A DNA stretch of 64,000 nt. It comes from Pseudomonas poae (GTDB taxonomy: Bacteria > Pseudomonadota > Gammaproteobacteria > Pseudomonadales > Pseudomonadaceae). The position numbers and the translations under genes are program-made. How positions within the stretch are numbered: position 1 is the first letter of the stretch; every line of letters begins with the position of its first letter. The notes beneath the pieces are model-generated. The model was not told where the DNA came from, made no database searches, and saw only the letters and a list, made by a program, of their open reading frames with translations. The stretch lies in contig CP110972.1 in NCBI GenBank assembly GCA_028869255.1, positions 4,593,001-4,657,000 of the forward strand, written 5' to 3'. This document shows, one piece after another, positions 57,531-64,000 of the stretch.

Positions 57531-59867
57531 ATGCCCCAGCAACCGACCCTTCTGACCCGCACCTTGCGCCAACTGTTACTGGGCGCCAGCCTCAGTTTCA
57601 CGGCATTGCCGTATGTGATGGCGGCCGACACCAAGCCGTATCACATCGCCCCCAGCTCGCTGGAAGCGGCACTCAACCAGTTTGGCCGCGAAGCCGGCGT
57701 GTTGATTTCGTTTGGCTCCGAGGTCACGGCGGGCATGCAGAGCCGGGGCTTGTCCGGCAACTACGGCGCCGCCGAAGGCTTGCAGAAACTGCTGGAAGGC
57801 ACCGGCCTGCAAGCCCGCGCCGAAGGTGACAACGCCTTCAGCCTGCAACCGACGGGTGCACCGGCGAGCGTGGAGCTGGCAACCTCCAGCGTGGTGGGCG
57901 ACTGGCTCGGCGACGCGGCGCAAACCAACGTGTTCGAGCACCCCGGTGCGCGTGACGTGATCCGTCGCGAGGAATTCGAACGCCAGGGCGCCACCCAGGC
58001 CCGCGACGTGCTTAACCGCATCCCCGGGGTCAACGCGCCGGAAAACAACGGCACCGGCAGCCACGACATGGCGCTGAACTTCGGCATTCGCGGCCTCAAC
58101 CCGCGCCTGGCGTCGCGCTCCACGGTGCTGATGGACGGCATCCCCGTGCCGTTCGCGCCGTATGGTCAGCCGCAACTGTCCTTCGCGCCGATCAGCATGG
58201 GCAACATGGACGCGGTGGACGTGGTACGCGGTGGCGGCGCCGTGCGCTATGGCCCGCAGAACGTCGGCGGCGTGGTCAACTTCGTGACCCGGGCGATTCC
58301 GGACGCACCCACCGTCAAAGGCGGCTTGCAGACCGAAACCAGCCCGTCGTCCAGCCATGACGGCTTCAAGACCACCGGCAACCTGCTGGCCGGCGGCACC
58401 GCCGAGAATGGCCTGGGCGGTGCAATTTTGTACTCCGGCACCCGTGGCGGCGACTGGCGCGAAAACAGCAATACACACATCGACGACCTGATCCTCAAGG
58501 GTAAATACCAGCTCGACGACGCCAACAGCTTCAACGCCATGGCGCAGTACTACGAAGGCCAGGCCGATATGCCGGGCGGTTTGAACGTCAAGGACTACAA
58601 GGCCAACCCGTATCAGTCCACCCGCCCCTACGACAAATTCTGGGGCCGCCGCACGATGTTCAACGTCGGCTACCGCTACGAGCAGGACCGCCGCGAATTC
58701 ACCGTCAACAGCTTCTTCACCAAAACCCTGCGCAGCGGTTACCTGGATCAGGGCAACTTCCTCTCGCTGTCCCCTCGCGAATATTGGGTACGCGGCCTGG
58801 AAACCCGTTTCGCCCAGGGCTTCGACCTCGGCCCAACCAGCCATGAAGTCGGCGTGGGCTATCGCTACATCAACGAAGCCGGCCACGAACTGCGCTACCG
58901 CACGCCGATCAGCGCCAACCAGCAGATCCCCAGCACCGACAGCCGCAACGACCGTGATACCCGTGGCGGCACTGAAGCCAACGCGTTCTTCGTGGATGAC
59001 CGGATCGATATCGGCAAGTGGACCATCACGCCGGGCATCCGCTACGAGATGATCGAGTCCCAACAGACCAATAACCTGACCAACGTCAAATACAAAGGCG
59101 ACTACAACACCGCACTGCCGGCGCTCAACGTGCTCTACCACCTCTCCGACAGTTGGAACCTGTATGCCAATACCGAAGGCTCGTTCGGCAGCGTGCAGTA
59201 CAGCCAGATGCCAAACCGTGTGACCAGCGGCGAAGTCAAACCGGAAAAAGCCCGCACCTGGGAGCTGGGCACCCGCTATGACGACGGCACCTTGCGTGCG
59301 GAGATCGGCGCGTTCCTGATCAACTTCGACAACCAGTATGAAAGCAACCAGACCGACGACTCGGTGATCGCCCGTGGCGAAACCCGCCACCAGGGTATCG
59401 AGACCAGCATCAACTACGCCCTCGACGGCCTGAGCCCGGCGCTGGCAGGTTTTGATGTGTACGCCACCTACGCCTATGTGGACGCAACCATTCGCGAAGA
59501 CGGCCCGAACAAAGGCAACCGCGTGCCCTTCTCGTCCAAGCATAAAGGCACCCTCGGCGTGGGTTACACCGAGGGTCGCTGGAAACTCAACCTGGACAGC
59601 AGCTACCAAAGCAGCCAGTTCGCCGATAACGCCAACACCGTGCAAGAAACCGCGAACGGTGCCAACGGACGCATCCCGGGCTACATGCTGTTCAGCAGCC
59701 GCGCCGCGTACGATTTCGGCCCACAGCTGTCGGACCTGAATGTTGCCGTCGGGGTGAAAAACATCTTCAATACGCAGTACTTCACCCGTTCATTCAACGA
59801 CAACAACAGTGGCAAATACGTCGGTGAACCCCGCACGGTGTACGTGCAAACCTCCCTCGCGTTCTGA
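57531..59867 (+). CDS. fecA: Ferric citrate TonB-dependent receptor FecA
   Basis: The 778-residue protein has a signal peptide (about residues 1-31), an N-terminal signalling (STN) domain (YHIAPSSLEAALNQFGREAG to about 110), the plug and a 22-strand barrel ending in LAF. Plug sections GARDVIRREEFERQGAT, NRIPGVNAPENNGTGSHD and GIRGLNPRLASRSTVLMDG are close to E. coli FecA, so ferric citrate is the probable ligand. The STN domain signals to FecR. No fecBCDE follows; the next gene is convergent and starts at the adjacent base. Confidence 0.93.
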   Translation: MPQQPTLLTRTLRQLLLGASLSFTALPYVMAADTKPYHIAPSSLEAALNQFGREAGVLISFGSEVTAGMQSRGLSGNYGAAEGLQKLLEGTGLQARAEGDNAFSLQPTGAPASVELATSSVVGDWLGDAAQTNVFEHPGARDVIRREEFERQGATQARDVLNRIPGVNAPENNGTGSHDMALNFGIRGLNPRLASRSTVLMDGIPVPFAPYGQPQLSFAPISMGNMDAVDVVRGGGAVRYGPQNVGGVVNFVTRAIPDAPTVKGGLQTETSPSSSHDGFKTTGNLLAGGTAENGLGGAILYSGTRGGDWRENSNTHIDDLILKGKYQLDDANSFNAMAQYYEGQADMPGGLNVKDYKANPYQSTRPYDKFWGRRTMFNVGYRYEQDRREFTVNSFFTKTLRSGYLDQGNFLSLSPREYWVRGLETRFAQGFDLGPTSHEVGVGYRYINEAGHELRYRTPISANQQIPSTDSRNDRDTRGGTEANAFFVDDRIDIGKWTITPGIRYEMIESQQTNNLTNVKYKGDYNTALPALNVLYHLSDSWNLYANTEGSFGSVQYSQMPNRVTSGEVKPEKARTWELGTRYDDGTLRAEIGAFLINFDNQYESNQTDDSVIARGETRHQGIETSINYALDGLSPALAGFDVYATYAYVDATIREDGPNKGNRVPFSSKHKGTLGVGYTEGRWKLNLDSSYQSSQFADNANTVQETANGANGRIPGYMLFSSRAAYDFGPQLSDLNVAVGVKNIFNTQYFTRSFNDNNSGKYVGEPRTVYVQTSLAF

Positions 59868-60740
59868 TCAACTGCCCGCCAGGCACGAAGGCGTGCCGGC
59901 CACCAACGCGTCGATGGCACAACGCGTCTTGGCCGGCATATGTGCCGCCGTGGGCCAGATCACATGGATCGGCGCGGGCTGCTCGCGGAACTCGGGCAAT
60001 ACCGCCAGCAATTGCCCGCGCAGCACATAGTGCGCAATCAACCAACTCGGCAACCAGGCCAGGCCCACGCCCGCAATTGCGGCATCGGCCACGGCCTGGA
60101 GGTCGTCCATCAGCAACGGCGAGGTCACGCGGGAACGGTGCGGGGTATTGCTGCGGTAGGCAATGCCGCGATGGCCGGCGAGGTCCTCGATGGATTCAAT
60201 CGGCCCCGTGCGCTGCACGTACGCCGGTGAAGCCGCCAGCCCCACGGACTGCTCGCCCAGGCGCCGTGCACTGAGCCGATCAGTGTCGGGCAGCGGGCCG
60301 ATCCGCACGGCAATATCAAAGCCCTCCTGTGCCAGGTCCACCAGCCGATCGGCGAAGCTGATCTCGATTTCCAGCCCCGGATAGCGCTCCATCAACCCCC
60401 ACAACGCCGGCGCCGCGTAGTGGTGGCCGAAGGCCAATGGCAGGCTGGCGCGCAAGCGGCCGCGTGGCTGTTGGCGCCCGCTTTCCAGCACCGACTCGGC
60501 GGCTTCCAGTTCCGCCAGCGCCCGCAAGCAATGCTCGTAGTAGGCCTGGCCGTCCTCGGTCAACCGCTGGCGCCGGGTAGAACGCTGCAGCAGGCAGGTG
60601 CCCAAACGTGCCTCCAGGCGCGCCAGCCCCTTGCCGACGGCGGAGCGCGTGAGGTTCAGCCGCTCGGCGGCCTCGGTCAGGCTGCCGCTTTCGACGATGT
60701 GCAAAAACAGCTCAACGCCATCAAAACGCGGAGTGGTCAT
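59868..60740 (-). CDS. LysR-family transcriptional regulator (divergent from DHA2 efflux pump)
   Basis: The 290-residue regulator has an N-terminal winged helix (FLHIVESGSLTEAAERLNLTRSAVGKGLARLEARLG) and a periplasmic-binding-type effector domain. The divergent arrangement with the efflux gene suggests it controls that gene. ATG 60740 is used; longer frames cross the divergent promoter. It abuts the fecA stop, convergent with no visible terminator. Confidence 0.9.
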   Translation of the reverse strand: MTTPRFDGVELFLHIVESGSLTEAAERLNLTRSAVGKGLARLEARLGTCLLQRSTRRQRLTEDGQAYYEHCLRALAELEAAESVLESGRQQPRGRLRASLPLAFGHHYAAPALWGLMERYPGLEIEISFADRLVDLAQEGFDIAVRIGPLPDTDRLSARRLGEQSVGLAASPAYVQRTGPIESIEDLAGHRGIAYRSNTPHRSRVTSPLLMDDLQAVADAAIAGVGLAWLPSWLIAHYVLRGQLLAVLPEFREQPAPIHVIWPTAAHMPAKTRCAIDALVAGTPSCLAGS

Positions 60741-60766
60741 GGGGCGATTGTCGCTCTTTATTCCCG

Positions 60767-60785
60767 GATAAGCGGAAAACTTATC
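60767..60785. promoter_or_regulatory. Candidate LysR operator
   Basis: The palindrome GATAAG-N7-CTTATC (contains T-N11-A spacing) sits in the 107-base divergent gap between the LysR gene and the DHA2 transporter gene. Confidence 0.55.
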
Positions 60786-60847
60786 ACGAATCAAGAACCA
60801 GATTCCCCTGAGAATAAACCGATCCCCCCATTCACAGGAGATTCCCC

Positions 60848-62359
60848 ATGCCACCCGCCGCCACCTTATCGGCCGCCAGCCCCGCTCGCACCGCCAGAGA
60901 TGCTATGGCCCTCACCGCCGTCTGCCTCGTGGCCCTGATGTTCGGCCTGGAAATCTCCAGCGTGCCGGTGATCCTGCCCACACTGGAACAGCAACTGGGC
61001 ACGGGGTTCCAGGATGCGCAATGGATCATGAACGCCTACACCCTGGCCTGCACCAGCGTGTTAATGGCCGCAGGTACACTGGCCGACCGCTTTGGTCGCC
61101 GGCGCGTGCTGGTGGTGTGCTTGTGGCTGTTTGGCTTGGCCTCGCTGGCCTGTGGCCTGGCAAACGATGCCTCCTGGCTGATTGCGGCACGCTTCGTTCA
61201 GGGCGTGGGCGCCGGGGCGATGATGATCTGCCAGTTCGCGATTCTTTCGCACCAGTTCCGCGAACCGGCGGCGCGTGCACGAGCCTTCGCGATTTGGGGC
61301 GTGATCGCAGGCGTGGGCCTGGGCTTCGGGCCGATGGTGGGCGCGCTGATTCTGGCCGTCGCCGACTGGCGCTGGGTGTTCCTCGTGCACGTGCCGCTCA
61401 CGCTGATCACCCTGGTATTACTGCGCCTGAGCGTGCAGGAATCCCGCGATCCGGCCAGCCATCGCCTCGACATCGCCGGCATGCTCACCCTCACGCTGTC
61501 GGTGTTTGCGTTGGTGTACTTCATCACCCAAGGCAGCGAAAACGGTTTTGGCACACTGGCCATGCTCGGCTGGGCAGGCGTGTCGCTGGCTGCCATGCTG
61601 CTGTTTATCCTGATTGAGCGGCGCAGCGCCCACCCGATGTTCGATTTTTCGGTGTTCCGCATCCCGCGCTTCAACGGCGCGCTGATGGGCTCGATCGGCA
61701 TGAACTTCAGCTTCTGGCCGTTCATGATTTACCTGCCGCTGTATTTCCAGGCGGGCCTGGGCTACGACACACTGACCACCGGCGGCGCCCTGCTCGCCTA
61801 TACCTTGCCCACCTTGCTGGTGCCGCCGCTGGCCGAACGCCTGGCCCTGCGCTATGGCGCCGAGCGCATTATCCCGGTGGGCCTGGGCCTGATGGGTACG
61901 GGGTTCATGGCCATGGCGGCAGCCAATAGCGTTGAGCAACCGAGCATCGTCTTTGTGCTCTTCAGCTGTGTGATCGCTGGCGTGGGCCTGGCACTGACCA
62001 ACTCACCCACCACCAACACCACCACCGGCTCGGTTTCGGCCGACCGCGCCGGCATGGCCTCCGGCATCGACTTCAGTGCGCGGTTGATCACCCTGGCACT
62101 GAATATTGCGCTGATGGGCCTGGTGCTGTTGCTGGGGATCAGCCATCACCTCGCCAGTCTGCTACCCGCCACCACAGCCCTGGACTGGCCGGCGATCAGC
62201 CAACACCTTGCGGCAGGCAAGCTGGACGCACCGGGCTTGACCCCCACACAGGCCCAGGCGACTCTGCGCCACGGCGCCGGTTGGGCGATGCTGTTTGCGG
62301 GTGTGGGCGCTGGCGGGTTGGCGATATTGAGCGGGTATTTCTTCAGGCAGCGCCGCTGA
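60848..62359 (+). CDS. DHA2-type (EmrB/QacA) multidrug MFS transporter
   Basis: The 503-residue protein has fourteen predicted helices. MFS motif A is present (GTLADRFGRRRV), as are WIMNAYTLACTSVLMAAG (motif D1) and RFVQGVGAGAMM; these fit drug:H+ antiporter family 2. CAGGAG precedes the ATG at 60848. A terminator follows. Substrate not predictable. Confidence 0.93.
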   Translation: MPPAATLSAASPARTARDAMALTAVCLVALMFGLEISSVPVILPTLEQQLGTGFQDAQWIMNAYTLACTSVLMAAGTLADRFGRRRVLVVCLWLFGLASLACGLANDASWLIAARFVQGVGAGAMMICQFAILSHQFREPAARARAFAIWGVIAGVGLGFGPMVGALILAVADWRWVFLVHVPLTLITLVLLRLSVQESRDPASHRLDIAGMLTLTLSVFALVYFITQGSENGFGTLAMLGWAGVSLAAMLLFILIERRSAHPMFDFSVFRIPRFNGALMGSIGMNFSFWPFMIYLPLYFQAGLGYDTLTTGGALLAYTLPTLLVPPLAERLALRYGAERIIPVGLGLMGTGFMAMAAANSVEQPSIVFVLFSCVIAGVGLALTNSPTTNTTTGSVSADRAGMASGIDFSARLITLALNIALMGLVLLLGISHHLASLLPATTALDWPAISQHLAAGKLDAPGLTPTQAQATLRHGAGWAMLFAGVGAGGLAILSGYFFRQRR

Positions 62360-62362
62360 ACG

Positions 62363-62392
62363 AAAACGGGCCTGCAGATGCAGGCCCGTTTT
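62363..62392. terminator. Bidirectional terminator between the DHA2 gene and the HPF-family gene
   Basis: The stem AAAACGGGCCTGCA/TGCAGGCCCGTTTT around a two-base loop, with A and T tracts on both sides. Confidence 0.92.
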
Positions 62393-62412
62393 GAGTGGGG
62401 TTTGAAAAACTG

Positions 62413-62823
62413 TCAGCTATTAAGTGCAGCGTTTTCGTTTTCCAGGAATTCCTCTTCCAGCGCGTCATCATTCACTTTGTTGGCCGGCACATTTTTCGCA
62501 GCAGCGCGGGGCTTGCCTTGCAGTCTGCCGAACAGATGTTCCAACGCGTGATCCAGCTTGGTCGCGGCGCCGTCGATCGCCTGCTCCAGGGTATCGGCCT
62601 TGTGCAGCACCGAAACCGGTTGATGGCCTTTTGGCCGCGCTTCCAGACGGCAACTTAAATCGTGGGGACCGGGCTTGTCGCCGTTCTCATCCCGCAGGTA
62701 GACCTCCACACGGGTCAGGTCCTCTTCATAACGTTCGAGCGTGCTTTCAATGGTATTACGTACCCACTCCTCCAGTCGGATGCTGCTTTCAATATGGTTA
62801 TCGCTATTGACTTGGATTTGCAT
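62413..62823 (-). CDS. HPF/RaiA-family ribosome-associated protein
   Basis: The 136-residue protein starts MQIQVNSDNHIESSIRLEEWVR; EDLTRVEVYLRDENGDK and CRLEARPKGHQPVSVLHKADTLEQAI follow, the HPF/RaiA fold, then a tail with an acidic end (ALEEEFLENENAALNS). It probably binds stalled or hibernating ribosomes. It is separate from the usual hpf near rpoN. The 212-base upstream region holds an inverted repeat. Confidence 0.87.
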   Translation of the reverse strand: MQIQVNSDNHIESSIRLEEWVRNTIESTLERYEEDLTRVEVYLRDENGDKPGPHDLSCRLEARPKGHQPVSVLHKADTLEQAIDGAATKLDHALEHLFGRLQGKPRAAAKNVPANKVNDDALEEEFLENENAALNS

Positions 62824-62852
62824 AGTTCTTCCCTTATTTCAGCTAGCTCGCG

Positions 62853-62896
62853 AGAGGTCACAACTGCAACACCGGTGTGGTGAAACCATGACCTCT
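62853..62896. repeat. Inverted repeats upstream of the HPF-family gene
   Basis: AGAGGTCA (62853-62860) pairs with TGACCTCT (62889-62896), with an inner perfect palindrome ACACCGGTGT at 62870-62879. It may be an operator or a 5' leader structure. The remainder of the gap to 63035 shows no gene. Confidence 0.5.
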
Positions 62897-63035
62897 TGAT
62901 TACACAATTGAGCACTCGGAAGAACAATTCAACCCCTTTGCAAAGATAAATCCCACATTACAAATTAACCCTGACGACAAGCAAAAACGCTGTTAGGGTG
63001 GGGAGTTAGTTACATCTTCTTACGTCCCACAATCC

Positions 63036-63983
63036 TTACAATTGCCCCTCCCCCAACGGGTGCAAGCCGCGAAAAATCCCCGCTTCCTCTACCAGCCAGT
63101 CATGCACCACACGCACGCCCGGATGGCTCAGAGCGCCCGGCGCATACAGCAGCACATAGCGTTTGTGGTTGGGTACGGCCAGGCCGAATGGCACGATCAA
63201 GGTGCCGCGCTCCAGCTCATCGTTGAGCAAGGTCCGCCGTGCGATGGCCACGCCCATGCCGGCAATGGCGGCTTCGATGGTCAGGTGATTACGGTTGAAG
63301 GTGTGGCCGCGCCGCACATCGGCATCGTGGTAGCCGATGGCATTCAGGTAAAACTCCCACTCGGCATACTCATAACTCCCACGCCAGGCGGTGATGTCGT
63401 GCAGCAACGGGAAATGCACCAGGTCGGCCGGGCCATGCAACGGCGGCCGACCGCGCAGCAGGCTGGGGGCACACACCGGGAAAATCTGTTCGTCGAGCAA
63501 GGCTGTGGATAACAGGCCGGGGTAGCTGCCGTCATTCAAGTCGATGGCCAGGTCAAAGTCCCCCTCGTGCAGCGCGATGCTGCTGTCTTCGGCGACCATG
63601 CGCAGCTGGATATCCGGGAAACGTTGCTGCAAACGCGGCAATCGCGGGGTCAGCCATTTGCCCAGAAACGACGGAATCGAGCGCAAACGCAGGGTGCCGC
63701 TGATCATTCCCGCGTCCAACCGCTGCAATTCGGCATCGATGCTGCCGTAAGCCTCCCCGACCGTGGTCGCCAGCCGTTGCCCCTCCGCACTCAGCTCCAC
63801 GCCCCGTGCGCGTCGATGGAACAGCCGAAAGCCCAAACGCTCCTCCAACTGGCGAATCTGTTGGCTCACCGCCCCGGGTGTGATGTGCAGTTCTTCGGCG
63901 CAGCGGGTGAACGACAAATGCCGCGCAGCACAGGAAAAAACGTGCAGCCAGACATACGTCTGGCCATGGAGGGGCCGGGTCAT
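63036..63983 (-). CDS. LysR-family transcriptional regulator (GcvA-like)
   Basis: The 315-residue regulator has an N-terminal helix-turn-helix (FSCAARHLSFTRCAEELHITPGAVSQQIRQLEERLG) and an effector domain with RLRSIPSFLGKWLTPRLPRLQ, as in GcvA/AmpR/DsdC-like LysR proteins. The start at 63983 is 17 bases from the window edge. Any target would lie upstream of the window end and is not visible. Confidence 0.88.
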   Translation of the reverse strand: MTRPLHGQTYVWLHVFSCAARHLSFTRCAEELHITPGAVSQQIRQLEERLGFRLFHRRARGVELSAEGQRLATTVGEAYGSIDAELQRLDAGMISGTLRLRSIPSFLGKWLTPRLPRLQQRFPDIQLRMVAEDSSIALHEGDFDLAIDLNDGSYPGLLSTALLDEQIFPVCAPSLLRGRPPLHGPADLVHFPLLHDITAWRGSYEYAEWEFYLNAIGYHDADVRRGHTFNRNHLTIEAAIAGMGVAIARRTLLNDELERGTLIVPFGLAVPNHKRYVLLYAPGALSHPGVRVVHDWLVEEAGIFRGLHPLGEGQL

Positions 63984-64000
63984 AGGGTTTAGTCCTGCTA

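Overview
The window looks like chromosomal DNA of a fluorescent Pseudomonas (P. fluorescens group). The evidence is GC-rich codon use, the gene order lepA-lepB-rnc-era-recO-pdxJ, lptFG/pepA/holC/valS/rlmF/HU, a second Lon protease, a membrane glucose dehydrogenase, fecIRA, and a dense set of REP-type hairpin doublets (REPINs, 12 found). This assignment is inference from gene content; no 16S gene is present.

Positions 1-9849: the end of a siderophore-interacting reductase gene, a Pr6Pr-type membrane protein, a VF530 protein, a Zur-box-preceded TonB-dependent receptor of the ZnuD type, and PQQ glucose dehydrogenase (gcd). Positions 9850-16693: a minus-strand module with two paralogous Cache-HAMP-GGDEF-EAL proteins (both GGDEF sites degenerate, both EAL sites intact), a cupredoxin-like secreted protein broken by a one-base frameshift, a DUF3034 outer-membrane-type protein and a lipoprotein truncated globin. 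Three copies of a 0.64-0.77 kb non-coding composite repeat with inverted termini and an internal REPIN lie at 857-1499, 7762-9796 and 16951-17719. The middle copy is split by an IS481-family element that sits exactly in the loop of a hairpin.

Positions 17724-26850: a minus-strand operon of amidase, imidase-like deacetylase-fold hydrolase, MFS transporter, two SDR dehydrogenases, a small CxxC protein, a CobW GTPase and a leaderless solute-binding-fold protein. It is divergent from a GntR regulator with two winged-helix domains, and two matching 25-bp candidate operators lie between them. I infer a catabolic route for a cyclic imide or related amide with its own metal chaperone; the substrate is unknown.

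Positions 27056-52079 are mostly housekeeping: lon-type protease, a chagasin-like lipoprotein, YhhN, cmoA/cmoB (cmoB frameshifted), tadA coupled to a Tat-exported multicopper oxidase, pdxJ, recO, era, rnc, lepB, lepA, lptG/lptF, pepA, holC, valS, rlmF, an HU protein, yejK/ndpA and a membrane glutaredoxin. Positions 52080-59867 are an iron region: an operon DUF3649-PepSY-DUF3325-FecI-FecR divergent from fecI-fecR-fecA, with two candidate Fur boxes between. The window ends with a LysR/DHA2-efflux pair, an HPF/RaiA-family ribosome-associated protein and another LysR regulator.

Two genes (the cupredoxin gene and cmoB) are each broken by an apparent loss of one base in a five-base C run. Whether these are real mutations or homopolymer errors cannot be decided from the sequence alone.
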